Part shown: positions 26,236 to 34,624 of the stretch, one piece after another
How positions within the stretch are numbered: position 1 is the first letter of the stretch
Layout of the letters: each line of letters starts with the position of its first letter
NCBI RefSeq assembly: GCF_000374065.1
Contig: NZ_KB893311.1
Location: 124,001-188,000, forward strand
From: Spirosoma luteum DSM 19990
Lineage (GTDB): Bacteria; Bacteroidota; Bacteroidia; Cytophagales; Spirosomataceae
Length of the DNA: 64,000 nucleotides
Direction of reading: 5' to 3'
Position numbers and translations under genes: made by a program
The notes under the pieces: model-generated
Databases searched by the model: none
The model's input: only the letters and a program-made list of their open reading frames with translations
What the model was told of the DNA's origin: nothing

Positions 26236-28003
26236 AAGCAGATGACAACCGGCTCAGGGTTCCTTGCTTCGTTTTTGTTGCTGCGAATGCTTTCGAATGC
26301 ACCTGTTGATGACACGTCACATGAACTAACCGCAGATTGGAATAGGCATCACTGCCCCCTTCCTGCTTTGGTTTGACATGATGAACGTGCAAGGCTTCAT
26401 CCGTAAACAGACTCGTTTTGCAGACCGGACATTGGTGGTTTTGCCGTCGGGCAATCCGTTGCTTGCTGGGTACTAACTCAGCCGACTTTCGTTGGGTACG
26501 TTTCTGCCAGTACGCCCGCAAACGAGGATCGTCCGGAGAGGCAGTATGCTGAATCAGGATATGCCGTTGGATTGGCGTCCAGACAAACTTCTGGAGTGCC
26601 ATGCCCGTCTGCTTATCCCCAAACACCCACTTATCCTGGCGATCCAGATTGAGCCGTCCCCAATACTTGGCCTGTTTCCAGGCGTAGTTTTTACGGGGAT
26701 GCATCCGACGAACATAGCGCACCTGACGGTCGAACATCCAGCGGTCTAGCTTGGTAAAGGTTTCATAGGCGACCCCAATCCGAAAGTAGTTCGACCAACC
26801 CCGAATGATCGGATTCAGCCGTTTGACAATCACTTCCACACGCTGGGTTTTCAACCCTAACCACTCCGCTCGCAGACGGTCCCGGATCTTCTGAACCGAT
26901 GCTTTGCTGGGTTTGGTGAGCATTTTCCAGCCCGTAGCTGTGTTTCGGCTCGGATACTGACGCACATGGAAACCTAAGAAATCGACCCCATCTGTCAGAT
27001 GAACAATACGTGTTTTCTCCTCTGATAGGGCTAGTCCCCGTTCTTTCAACCAATCTTTAAGCAGCAATACGGTTTGTTGAGCATCTTCCTGTGTCGAGCA
27101 AAAGACCAGAAAATCATCAGCATATCGAACCATCCGGCGCGGCCCACAGGTCTGCGTGCGGCCACCCCCGTATTGATAACCCATGCCTATAGCCTGTTCC
27201 AAGCCGTGTAAGGCAATGTTAGCCAACAAGGGTGAGCAACTACCGCCCTGGGGAGTACCTGAGTCAGTCGGGTAGAATACGTTTGCTTCCAGATAACCCG
27301 CTTTTAGCCATTGCTCCAGCAGACTCCTGGCAGGAAAACGACCGATTCGTTCTAGTAGGAACGAGTGATCGATGTGATCAAAAGCACCTTTAATATCCGC
27401 ATCGACAACCCACTTTCGTTGGCTATCAGGTCGGGCATACCGAAAGATGCGCTCAATAGCATCATGACAACTACGCCCCGGCCGAAACCCGTAACTGCTG
27501 GCTTCAAACTTGGCCTCCCATTCCGGTTCCAAGGCCTGCACCACCATAGTTTGTAGGCATCTGTCTCCGATAACAGGGATACCTAACGGCCTTCGCTTTG
27601 CGTTGGCTTTGGGTATGTACACCCGGCGGGCGGGTTTGGCTTTCCAAGGTTGATGCTGCCTCAGTTCCTCCACCAGCTTTTCGCGTTCCCTAGCCGTTCT
27701 GACAACAATCCGATCCACCCCAGGCGTGTCCTTACCCGCATTGAGTTGGGTAATTCGACGCACACTCGTTACTCGGTTCGCATAACTCCGCAGCATTAAC
27801 TTTTGCAAGGAATGCACCTTTTTAGAGTTGCCTTCCTGAGCCGCCCGAAAGATGCGGGAGCGCAGATTTTTGAGCAACCGAAATGCCTTCTGCCAATCAA
27901 TGGCATGCCAGTCAGTTGTTCCAGTGAGTCGGTTTGCTTCCGGGTTAGGGTGCATCGAACTAAGCTCCTTGTTCAAAATCTGTTCTTCCGTCTTTGGGGT
28001 CAT
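26234..28003 (-). CDS. ltrA: Group II intron reverse transcriptase/maturase with HNH endonuclease domain
   Basis: 589 residues. The RT domain runs from about 60 to 330 with the catalytic MVRYADDFLVFC (about 287-298), SGTPQGGSCSPLLANIALH (about 245-263) and fingers motif RRPLGIPVIGDRCLQ. The maturase (X) domain is about 350-450 (NPIIRGWSNYFR). A C-terminal HNH nuclease has CPVCKTSL, LHVHHVKPKQEGGSD and RLVHVTCHQQVHS (about 525-570). The protein helps the intron RNA fold and splice, nicks target DNA and reverse-transcribes the intron. The length and intact motifs suggest a working enzyme. The HNH part makes retrohoming into the second strand possible. Confidence 0.92.
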   Translation of the reverse strand: MTPKTEEQILNKELSSMHPNPEANRLTGTTDWHAIDWQKAFRLLKNLRSRIFRAAQEGNSKKVHSLQKLMLRSYANRVTSVRRITQLNAGKDTPGVDRIVVRTAREREKLVEELRQHQPWKAKPARRVYIPKANAKRRPLGIPVIGDRCLQTMVVQALEPEWEAKFEASSYGFRPGRSCHDAIERIFRYARPDSQRKWVVDADIKGAFDHIDHSFLLERIGRFPARSLLEQWLKAGYLEANVFYPTDSGTPQGGSCSPLLANIALHGLEQAIGMGYQYGGGRTQTCGPRRMVRYADDFLVFCSTQEDAQQTVLLLKDWLKERGLALSEEKTRIVHLTDGVDFLGFHVRQYPSRNTATGWKMLTKPSKASVQKIRDRLRAEWLGLKTQRVEVIVKRLNPIIRGWSNYFRIGVAYETFTKLDRWMFDRQVRYVRRMHPRKNYAWKQAKYWGRLNLDRQDKWVFGDKQTGMALQKFVWTPIQRHILIQHTASPDDPRLRAYWQKRTQRKSAELVPSKQRIARRQNHQCPVCKTSLFTDEALHVHHVKPKQEGGSDAYSNLRLVHVTCHQQVHSKAFAATKTKQGTLSRLSSA

Positions 28004-28538
28004 CCACCAGACCCACGTCAGCCCCCTTTCAAGGTGGGTATTGCCCTATCCGGCCGGTTATGAATTCCCGTTGCCTTTCGGCTTGCCGACTTTCGCTTCT
28101 TGGGTCTTCCTGTTCCCACTGAAGAGTTGTGCCTTTCCTTGCGGTCAGGCCTACTGTACTTGCGGTACAGACTTCATTGGGGTTACCACGTTCCACACGT
28201 CTGAGATACGACCGGGTGGGGTGCCTCCTTTATGGCGGGGACTAGGGTGCTCACCATTCGTTGGCATCGCCGAATGTTCCTGTTTGTCCCGTCATTACCG
28301 TATCAATCCTTGTTTCGGTAACCAACACTGACGCCACCTCATCAGAGGTTCATTCTCATTCACCCTTTCGGTCTTCTCCTGGCCCGATTTGGATCAAGGA
28401 TTGACCCGCATCTTAGGCTTTACCCGCTTGCAACAGACCCCACCGTTACCAGTGACGCCCCTACGGATTGGAGATCGGCTCGAGCACTAACCGAATGGAT
28501 CATTATCCATACTCAAAACGTGCAACTTCGTGTCGCAC

Positions 28539-28736
28539 TATCCCCGTGTGTTCCATGCAAAATACGACTTGAGTCATATCCCAACCCGGTAATGCTTTCA
28601 GTTGGCGAAGGGCTAGTTTAATACCAGCCATCGTATTTGACGTGTGCAAGTGGAGTAAGGAACCCTGCTGGCTGTAAACGGCCCAATCTAGTGTAGCCTT
28701 GGCAATGTCGATGCCGACGTAGTGGAGAAAGTCCAT
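28539..28736 (-). CDS. IS110-family transposase, exon 1 (5' part, before the group II intron)
   Basis: 66 codons. The start is ATG at 28736 (MDFLHYVGIDIAKATLDWAVY), giving the first catalytic Asp (VGIDIAK) and ending VVFCMEHTGI, with the catalytic Glu. Reading through the intron without splicing adds about 11 codons and a stop at 28503. Residues join directly to the exon 2 frame. The intron therefore sits one codon past a conserved catalytic motif (EHTG), a site that many IS110 transposase genes share. Confidence 0.85.
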
Positions 28737-28969
28737 AAAACGATTTAGTTTTGGTCCATCAGTCAATCGAACCTGCCTTCACTCAAACCCTTATAATGGG
28801 CCGCGAACCCGTCTTTCTATCTGAGTCGATACAAGTTCATCAGAGTGGGGACCTGAATCGGAGCATAGGTCTTTCCTTGGCGACCCGTTAGGTTAGCCCC
28901 ACTCTGGTTGACTGCAAGCAAGCTACCAATTCTTGGTTTCTTACAAGCCCACAAACCTAAAGGGCGACC

Positions 28970-29367
28970 CGGTCTGACCAAGGTATTCAGTATGGTAGCG
29001 CCATCTATATTGGGTTATTAGACGCATATCATGTTCATTTCAGTATGACCGAGACGAGTGATCCATTGGAGAATCCAGTTGCTGAACGGGTAAATGGGAT
29101 CATCAAGAATGAGTATCTAGCTCACCGAGGTGTGTACTCGTTGGCCCAGGCCGAGTTAGTGCTTGAACAAGTGGTTTTCCTTTACAACTATAAGCGTCCA
29201 CATTTGAACGGTCCGCCGTTGCGGCTGTGACATGCTCGTACCGGATCAGGCACACAACGGGGAGAAAAAGCTGAAGCGGAGATGGAAAATTATTATACCC
29301 AAAAGCAGACGGTGGATATGGCGGATAGTTAAAATAGGGTATAAATTAGTGGTCAATGAAAAATGAA
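28970..29367 (+). pseudogene. IS3-family transposase (OrfB) 3' remnant
   Basis: Open sequence from 28970 encodes RSDQGIQYGSAIYIGLLDAY, HVHFSMTETSDPLENPVAER, VNGIIKNEYL and FLYNYKRPHLNGPPL, i.e. the second Asp and the Glu (NPVAERVNGIIKNEY) of the DDE core, then stops at 29230. In another frame from about 29232 MLVPDQAHNGEKKLKRRWK gives the usual C-terminal end, stopping near 29367. So the gene is 5'-truncated (about the first 200 codons gone) and has a frame break near 29230. It lies between the IS110 copy and the truncated umuC, marking an old rearrangement point. Confidence 0.7.
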
Positions 29368-29561
29368 TAACCAATAAACGGTCAACATAAATTAGGACGG
29401 GTCAGTTTTCGTGGAAGCAACTTTATAGTTAGCAGCTTTCATGCATGGCTTGTGGAGTGAATACTTTTTGTACAGCTAGCCTTAGAACGCTCAAAGAGAT
29501 TAATAATGAATGATAAGTTGTTTCGAAAGTCGATATCTTAGGAAGTGCTTTCTGAACTGTG

Positions 29562-30293
29562 TCAGCCTTGGTGCCCCCTTAGCTCATATACCAGCCGAAG
29601 CCCCGTCACCGTCATAAACTGTCGAATCCAGTCATCCGGCGCATCGCGCAGCTGAGCGGCCGTCTGGATACCATGCTGTAAAAGTAGTTGTTCATAGCGA
29701 TCCCCAATGCCCCATAAGTCCCCTACCGCGAACTCAAGCAATGCTTCTTTAATTTTAGCTGGAGTATCCAGTACGCATATACCCCGATGCTCGGGGTGTT
29801 TTTTAGCAAACCAGGTAGCTACCTTGCATAACGTTTTCGTGGGTGCTATTCCTATGTTTATAGGTATACGACTACTGCGTAACGTCGTTTCCCGAATCCT
29901 TTGCGCCAGCTGCCGTAAATCTGGATAAATGGCCTCATAACCCGTCAGATCAAAAAAGCCCTCATCAATTGAATACACTTCCACCCGTTCGATGAAACGG
30001 CCAATGATAGCAAATATTCTTCGGGACATATCCCCGTAAAGTGGGTACGTGCTCGAAAAAACGTGAATACCCTGCTGGCGGACTTGCTCCTTAATTCTAA
30101 AGTAAGGGGTACCACGGGTAATGCCTAACTTTTTGGCTTTATCGTTCTGGGCAACAACATTTCCGTCGTTATTCGATAACACAATAACAGGTTGTTTTCT
30201 AAGCGCGTGCTGATACGAAATGTGACAACTGGCGTAAAACGACAAGGCGTCAAAATGCCCCTGCATGGTTGAAAAAGTGATTGGATAGGTCAT
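29562..30293 (-). CDS. umuC: DNA polymerase V subunit UmuC, C-terminally truncated
   Basis: 243 residues against about 420 for full UmuC. The Y-family palm/finger core is present: FDALSFYASCHISYQHALRK (metal Asp), VIVLSNNDGNVV, YSIDEGFFDLTG (SIDE catalytic motif), IPINIGIAPTKTLCKVA, and the HhH part LWGIGDRYEQLL. It stops after LVYELRG, exactly where RGIPC would lead into the little-finger domain, with HQG before the stop. The region downstream is IS3 debris, so the 3' half was probably lost in a transposition or deletion. Without the little finger it is unlikely to bind DNA well. It overlaps umuD by 4 bp (ATGA). Confidence 0.8.
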   Translation of the reverse strand: MTYPITFSTMQGHFDALSFYASCHISYQHALRKQPVIVLSNNDGNVVAQNDKAKKLGITRGTPYFRIKEQVRQQGIHVFSSTYPLYGDMSRRIFAIIGRFIERVEVYSIDEGFFDLTGYEAIYPDLRQLAQRIRETTLRSSRIPINIGIAPTKTLCKVATWFAKKHPEHRGICVLDTPAKIKEALLEFAVGDLWGIGDRYEQLLLQHGIQTAAQLRDAPDDWIRQFMTVTGLRLVYELRGHQG

Positions 30294-30769
30294 GGCAATA
30301 CAGTCGGTTTAAAAAACACCCACGTAACCGCTCCAAAAACAAAGGAGTCCTCGCCTGGGTCACCTGAATGCATATAGATTGGCTCGTAGTGAGGATTGTC
30401 CGCTTTTAGAAGCAGCATCTCCCCTACCCGCTTCATGCGCCGCACAACGTATCCATCATTGACAAAGGCCACAATAACCTGACCATCGACGGGCTCCACT
30501 AGGCAGTCAACTACCAGAATGTCCCCGTCATCAATTCGTGAATTGAGTCGCGCACGAGGATTGACCATACTGTTTCCTTCGACCCAAACAAAATACGTAT
30601 CGTCGGGATGGACGATACACAACTCATTCAAATCCAAAACGTTTTCCAAATAATCGGTAGCCGGGGACGGAAACCCACAGTGGACTCGAGAAAGAAACAA
30701 CGGTACTTTCAACCGACTTTTTATGCCAGCTTTTCTAATTGTAAAACGGGTTCGTACCCTTGTTTTCAT
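30290..30769 (-). CDS. umuD: UmuD-like SOS protein, with the catalytic Lys apparently replaced by Arg
   Basis: 159 residues. It matches UmuD: cleavage-site region CGFPSPATDYLENVLDLNE (Cys-Gly retained), then YFVWVEGNSMVNP with the catalytic Ser in GNSM. A short insert (ARLNSR) precedes IDDGDILVVD. The Lys-bearing strand, EFTVKRL in E. coli UmuD, reads GYVVRRMKRV here, so Arg stands where the general-base Lys is expected. The N-terminal tail is basic (MKTRVRTRFTIRKAG). Self-cleavage to the mutagenic UmuD' form may be lost or shifted to a nearby Lys. It precedes a truncated umuC, and the pair is likely decayed plasmid mutagenesis DNA. Confidence 0.8.
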   Translation of the reverse strand: MKTRVRTRFTIRKAGIKSRLKVPLFLSRVHCGFPSPATDYLENVLDLNELCIVHPDDTYFVWVEGNSMVNPRARLNSRIDDGDILVVDCLVEPVDGQVIVAFVNDGYVVRRMKRVGEMLLLKADNPHYEPIYMHSGDPGEDSFVFGAVTWVFFKPTVLP

Positions 30770-30782
30770 AGGCTTTTAATAT

Positions 30783-30819
30783 AACTAACTAATAATAATC
30801 GGGCTATTATATGTTAGTT
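30783..30819. promoter_or_regulatory. Dyad operator candidate between umuD and the divergent gene
   Basis: AACTAACTAATAATA (30783-30797) is repeated inverted as TATTATATGTTAGTT (30805-30819), 13 of 15 positions matching. It lies 14 bp upstream of the umuD start. Its position suits a LexA-type SOS operator for umuDC, or a shared operator for the divergent plus-strand gene at 30878. Confidence 0.4.
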
Positions 30820-30877
30820 GTATTATATTTCCTAATGTGAAGGCGTTTTTATGTAAATTGGAGATAAAATACTGGCT

Positions 30878-31132
30878 ATGACTCTTTATGAATTCAATGC
30901 ACTTTCGTTTGATAACCAGCTAGCTTGTGCATGGGATAACGGTGCTTTTTTAATGACAAGACGGGCCGGCCTATCCTACCTGTGTTTATACGCTATTGAG
31001 ACTTTTTTTGTCGAAATTCGATACAGTCAGGATCTGAATCATATTACAGCCTGCCGCGCGTTTCGCAGTACAATCCCCCTAGAATCTTACCTGGAAGAAA
31101 TTCATCTGACTTTAGAAAGAAGCAATAATTAA
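30878..31132 (+). CDS. Unknown 84-residue protein
   Basis: 84 residues: MTLYEFNALSFDNQLACAWD, then NGAFLMTRRAGLSYLCLYAI, ETFFVEIRYSQDLNHITACR, ending LTLERSNN. Short proteins with this 'YEFNALS...QLACAWDNGAFL...V.IRYS...N.I...R.F....LE.YLE' layout recur in Spirosoma-like genomes near restriction and plasmid genes, but no function is known. It is divergent from umuDC across an AT-rich region with an inverted repeat. It has no signal peptide or membrane segment. Confidence 0.5.
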   Translation: MTLYEFNALSFDNQLACAWDNGAFLMTRRAGLSYLCLYAIETFFVEIRYSQDLNHITACRAFRSTIPLESYLEEIHLTLERSNN

Positions 31133-31160
31133 TTAGACCAACATTAACGCGCAAAAAACA

Positions 31161-31343
31161 GTGAGGACCAAAAAGAAATCAACTACAATCAGTCAGGAGG
31201 ACCTAGATCGTCAGTTACGGGAGCTTAGTAGCAGTTGGCATAAAATGACGGGTCGGAGCATTACCGGAGTTTTAGGTATGAAATCAGATGATACTGTTGG
31301 CGAGTTTTCTTTAATAATTGAGACCGACGAAATAGCTAACTGA
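31161..31343 (+). CDS. Small unknown protein (60 residues, GTG start)
   Basis: The frame starts at GTG 31161 (MRTKKKSTTISQEDLDRQLR) and ends with EFSLIIETDEIAN. The sequence is charged, with a predicted helix (SQEDLDRQLRELSSSWHKM) and a short beta end. It is 28 bp downstream of the 84-residue gene and probably co-transcribed. No family is recognised. It could be an antitoxin-like or adaptor protein. No in-frame ATG lies at its start, so the start is uncertain. Confidence 0.35.
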   Translation: MRTKKKSTTISQEDLDRQLRELSSSWHKMTGRSITGVLGMKSDDTVGEFSLIIETDEIAN

Positions 31344-31374
31344 TACTAGTTATGTTTTAGATTCTTTAATAAGC

Positions 31375-31722
31375 TATGCCCTGTCTACACAAATTGGAAG
31401 ACTATATGCGTGATCAACTATCCAAAGGCAATCAATGCTACTGTGTGGAAAGTGGTATTAATCCTACCAGTGGGTAGAGATGATCGACAGCGGATTACTG
31501 CACAAACAAGAATTGTAACGGTTTGGACGGTTGGCCGCTGCTATGCCCAACACAAATGAGGCTGGAAAACAACCCTGGAGTTAATACCGGGTCAGTGTGG
31601 ATGAAATTGAGAATCGAACAGGCTTGGATCTGTTAACCAACGTTCCTTTGAACATCCAAACCCTGCTTGAAGCGGAGGTAGATAAAGTCACTATTCAGTC
31701 TATTTACTTAGTTTCTCACTAA
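31375..31722 (+). pseudogene. DNA/RNA non-specific endonuclease (NUC1 family) remnant
   Basis: Three frames together give fragments of a NUC1 endonuclease: LEDYMRDQLSKGNQCYCVES near 31395-31460, DRQRITAQTRIVTVWTV near 31480-31535, and, after a TAA in the middle, YRVSVDEIENRTGLDLLTNV then PLNIQTLLEAEVDKV (31587-31722), which is the conserved C-terminus of the family. Stops and frame breaks separate the pieces, and the catalytic DRGH region is missing. It is therefore dead DNA. Such nucleases are often carried on plasmids as exported nucleases. Confidence 0.6.
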
Positions 31723-31862
31723 ATGCGGTTAGCGTATATAGAATACCGTTAGAAGAATCCTTTTTTTACAACAGAGCATAATAAAAATCAGCTATTACAG
31801 CATTAATGTGCCATAACCCCCATTTTTCACTACACTTATTTACAACGAATTTTAATCAGGAT

Positions 31863-31941
31863 TAAGGGGGAGTGGATTTTCATAACTATCTGATATATAG
31901 CAATTTGCCTTGGCGAGTTGGCCTATTTGTTTGTATCTTTA
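31863..31941 (+). promoter_or_regulatory. G-box promoter 1
   Basis: G-box GGATTAAGGGGGAG at 31859-31872 (AAGGGG core preceded by the base at 31863). A TTG -33 at 31910-31912 and TATCTTTA -7 at 31934-31941 follow; box to -7 distance is 71 bp. It drives the gene at 31972 and indicates that the ATG at 31918, upstream of the expected transcript start, is not used. Confidence 0.7.
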
Positions 31942-31971
31942 TACAAGTTAAAACGCCGAAGCGCTAATCTA

Positions 31972-32532
31972 ATGATTAACTCTGACCTGTATGCAATAGC
32001 CCAGATTGGGCTGGAATTGAAGATAGTAGAAACGTTTAAACCACTTCCAACACCTGAAGCCCTGACTTCTTTTCTGAAGGGTGAGACGGATTGGGTAAGT
32101 TATGAACCGCGTATAGTTGAAATCGTTGAGGAATTGAATAAAAAAATGGGCATTGCCTATAATTACCACGTTGCAGAAGCGGCTAAACTACTTGGTATGG
32201 AGGGTTCTGGACTTGACACACTGGTCTATAACAACCAGAAGTACCGGGATGCCGAGCATAAGATTGAACGGTTCAACGTCCATTTGAATGCCATACAGGA
32301 AGAAGGTTTTTGCTTGTTGACTCAGGCCCAAGCTGACAAGTTGCTTGTCGATAAGTGCCTTGTAGAGATATATTTAACACCAAACCAGCGAATCAGCGCC
32401 AGGCTTATTAAAACTATCGCAAACGGGTACTGTTGGAGGATACCCCGCTATAAAACCAGAGGGTATGCGGCTAACCTAGAAACGCAATACGTTAAACTAC
32501 CTGCCCTCAATCAGAAATCGTCCAAAGTGTGA
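31972..32532 (+). CDS. Unknown plasmid-backbone protein (186 residues)
   Basis: The start is ATG 31972 (MINSDLYAIAQIGLELKIVE); an ATG at 31918 lies before the promoter's -7 element. The sequence is helical and charged, with LPTPEALTSFLKG, NKKMGIAYNYHVAEAAKLLG and a C-terminal QRISARLIKTIANGYCWRIP. No signal peptide, membrane segment or known family. A G-box promoter lies immediately upstream, and palindrome 1 lies 28 bp downstream. It is part of the same regulated group as the PRTRC and ArdC units. Confidence 0.6.
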   Translation: MINSDLYAIAQIGLELKIVETFKPLPTPEALTSFLKGETDWVSYEPRIVEIVEELNKKMGIAYNYHVAEAAKLLGMEGSGLDTLVYNNQKYRDAEHKIERFNVHLNAIQEEGFCLLTQAQADKLLVDKCLVEIYLTPNQRISARLIKTIANGYCWRIPRYKTRGYAANLETQYVKLPALNQKSSKV

Positions 32533-32560
32533 CCGTTAATAGAACAAGATTGTAAAGGAA

Positions 32561-32590
32561 TCACGGTGTCAAAAATTTTTGACACCGTGA
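32561..32590. repeat. Shared-core palindrome 1 (30 bp, perfect)
   Basis: TCACG plus the 20-bp core GTGTCAAAAATTTTTGACAC plus CGTGA forms a perfect 30-bp dyad with no loop. It lies 28 bp after the stop at 32532 and 30 bp before an IS3 copy. The core is identical in four palindromes (also at 34882, 44168, 54460); the arms differ. It could be a terminator, a protein-binding site or a cruciform. Confidence 0.85.
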
Positions 32591-32620
32591 TTTTGAGCAT
32601 TACCAGAATTTTTGAAAACC

Positions 32621-33871
32621 TGGGGTGGTTCGATTTAGCGGCACACTGAATTTGCAAGTTAAGTGTGATACTCATTCTCAAACTGTTCCGGACTTTTGTA
32701 GCCCAGCGACGAGTGCTTCCGCACTCGATTGTAGTAGCATTCGATGTACTCAAAAACTTCTGTGCGGGCATCGTCCACGCTCAGAAAACAACCTCCCTCC
32801 AATAATTCCGCCTTCAGGCGGCTCCAGAACGACTCGGCGAAGGCGTTGTCGTAAGGATCGTCAGCCCGGCTCATGCTGGGCCTGATGCGCCATAAACTCA
32901 CCAGTTCTCGCAACTCATTGGACACGTACTGACCGCCACGATCAGAATGGACTATCAGCCCACTCGCCGGTTGACGGACCTGAAGAGCCGCTCGCAACGG
33001 CACGATTACAAGTGCATCCTCCATGTTGTCATCAACCCGCCAACTCACCACTCGACGTGAGTATAAATCCATCCAGGCCCCCAAGTAAGCCCATTCACCG
33101 TTGGCCAATGGCAGATAAGTAATGTCGCTTACCCACACCAAATTAGGGGCCACTGGAAATGATAAGTCTAACAATAGATTCGGCCAATACCCTTTATTAT
33201 GGGTGCTATCGGTTGTCCGGGGCACAAACGACTTTGGCTGAATAGGCTGTAAGTCAGCTGCTTTCATTAGTGTCCTGACCTGTTGTCGGCCTAATTGATG
33301 CCCCTCATCTTGAAGTTGGGATACAATTCGTCGGCTACCATATCGCCGTTTATGTTCCCGAAAAACGCGCTCCACTAATGCCTTATTCACTTCTTTTTTA
33401 GGCGTTAGCTGATAAGTTTGTCCCCGTTGGTATCGGTAGTAAGCCGTTCGGCTCACGCCCATCACCTGACAAAGTGTTTCGACCGCAAACGCACCAACTA
33501 GGCTCTGAATCAGGTTATACCGCTGCGTTAAGTCGCTCGACTGAAAATACTCAAGGCTTTTTTTAAGATTTCGCGCTCGGTCTCCAATTGCCGCACTCGA
33601 TCCCTCAACTGCTGATTTTCAATGGTCAAATCGCCAGTCAGGTGATTACTTTTCTTACCCACTTGGTTTACACTCTTCCATCGGTAGATGATATTTTCGG
33701 AAATGCCCAGGGCGTTGGCAATGTAGGCTGGCGTTTGCCCACTGGCCAGCATTTTGAGGACTTCGGTTTTGAAGTCGGCATCATACTTACGCCGTGTTTT
33801 TGTGTGTTTTTCGGACTGCATGGCCTTGCGAAGTTAAGCAAATCCGTGTGCCGGTAAACCCGACCATCTCA
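32621..33871 (-). mobile_element. IS3-family insertion sequence, complete, with 3-bp target duplication
   Basis: Ends: TGGGGTGGTTCGATTTAGCG at 32621 and, reading the other strand from 33871, TGAGATGGTCGGGTTTACCG, both continuing GCACAC. The flanks are ACC (32618-32620 and 33872-33874), a 3-bp target duplication. Length is 1251 bp. OrfA and OrfB are intact. The insertion is recent enough to have kept its duplication. It sits just after palindrome 1. Confidence 0.9.
32659..33821 (-). CDS. IS3-family transposase OrfAB (programmed -1 frameshift)
   Basis: OrfA (33528-33821, 97 residues) is a helix-turn-helix DNA-binding protein (RKYDADFKTEVLKMLASGQT, then AYIANALGISENIIYRWKSV) with a coiled-coil end. 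OrfB (32659-33465 and upstream frame) carries an HTH_21-type N-terminus and the integrase core: VWVSDITYL (Asp), IVHSDRGGQYVS (Asp), DNAFAESFWSRLKAE (Glu), NRVRKHSSLGYKSPEQFE. A run of seven A (TTA AAA AAA GCC) near OrfA's end allows a -1 slip, giving KKSLEYFQSSDLTQRYNLIQ into OrfB. This is standard for IS3-type elements. Confidence 0.88.
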
Positions 33872-33963
33872 ACCAGTCATTGATTAATTATACTAAAAAA
33901 CATCATCATGTACCACATAGTCTAGATTACCAAGTATCGAAAACATAAAAATGATTAAGTCAT

Positions 33964-34611
33964 ATGGACTACCCAAAACCACTTTTGCTACGTTATCCGT
34001 ATTATCTAGATCCTCATGTATTGAACTCGCTTAAGGGAGGCTTAGCTGTTCTAATAAGCGAAAGTAATCAACTTGTGATCCAGGGTTCCGTGTTTACCTC
34101 AGATAATCTGCTGCCCGTTGGTGAAGAGGGTACAATCTGGCCAAGTCGGTTTCATGCTGAGTTGTATTTAAAGAAAGACCTGCAAGAGTTTCAAGTCTGG
34201 CAAAAGGAGCATAATCGGTTGAAAGAGCAACAGCAGACACAGCTCCGAATCCAAAAGGCGCAGGCCCGTCAGGAAGCTTCGGACGAGTTTTATCGTAGGC
34301 ATCCTATTCCGTTCGCTTTCTCGATCGAAATAAAAGAGGCCTTGAGCGGATTAAGTGCCAGCAGTTGGGGCGATGGCCAGAAACGCAATACAGTTTATCA
34401 CATCTATACCCAGGAAGAAGTAAGATTAGGTCGTTTGTACCGGCCAAAAGGCGAATTTTTGTGTAGTCCTGTTAAAAGCCGTTCAGGAGCCAATTGGAGT
34501 GATTCACTGGGCAAAGACAGCCACTGCCTAGACGCTGACGGCATTAAACAAGTACCAACCTGTAAACGCTGTCTGGATATTCTTAAGCGCTTCTCAAAAA
34601 CTAGTGTGTAA
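33964..34611 (+). CDS. Unknown protein with central Gln/Lys-rich coiled coil (215 residues)
   Basis: N-terminus MDYPKPLLLRYPYYLDPHVL, a mid-section with strands (GGLAVLISESNQLVIQGSVF), then a Gln/Lys-rich helix (about 80-115, EHNRLKEQQQTQLRIQKAQA) suggestive of coiled coil. The C-terminal part has FLCSPVKSRSGANWSDSL and a Cys pair (CKRC). The last two Cys with DSHC could bind a metal. No known family is recognised. The gene ends shortly before a small helical gene at 34625, so the two may be co-transcribed. Confidence 0.5.
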   Translation: MDYPKPLLLRYPYYLDPHVLNSLKGGLAVLISESNQLVIQGSVFTSDNLLPVGEEGTIWPSRFHAELYLKKDLQEFQVWQKEHNRLKEQQQTQLRIQKAQARQEASDEFYRRHPIPFAFSIEIKEALSGLSASSWGDGQKRNTVYHIYTQEEVRLGRLYRPKGEFLCSPVKSRSGANWSDSLGKDSHCLDADGIKQVPTCKRCLDILKRFSKTSV

Positions 34612-34624
34612 TTCATACTACTTT

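Larger units (their letters stand above)
26161..28538 (-). mobile_element. Complete group II intron inserted in the IS110 transposase gene
   Basis: On the minus strand the intron begins GTGCG (28538 down to 28534), the group II 5' consensus, and ends CCGAC (26161), an AY-type 3' end. About 535 nt (28004-28538) form the domain I-III region before the reverse-transcriptase gene, and domains V and VI follow it. Removing it joins ACGGGGATA to TATAATGCAC and restores the transposase frame (EHTGI then YNAHL). All parts needed for splicing and retrohoming are present, so it may be active. Confidence 0.9.
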
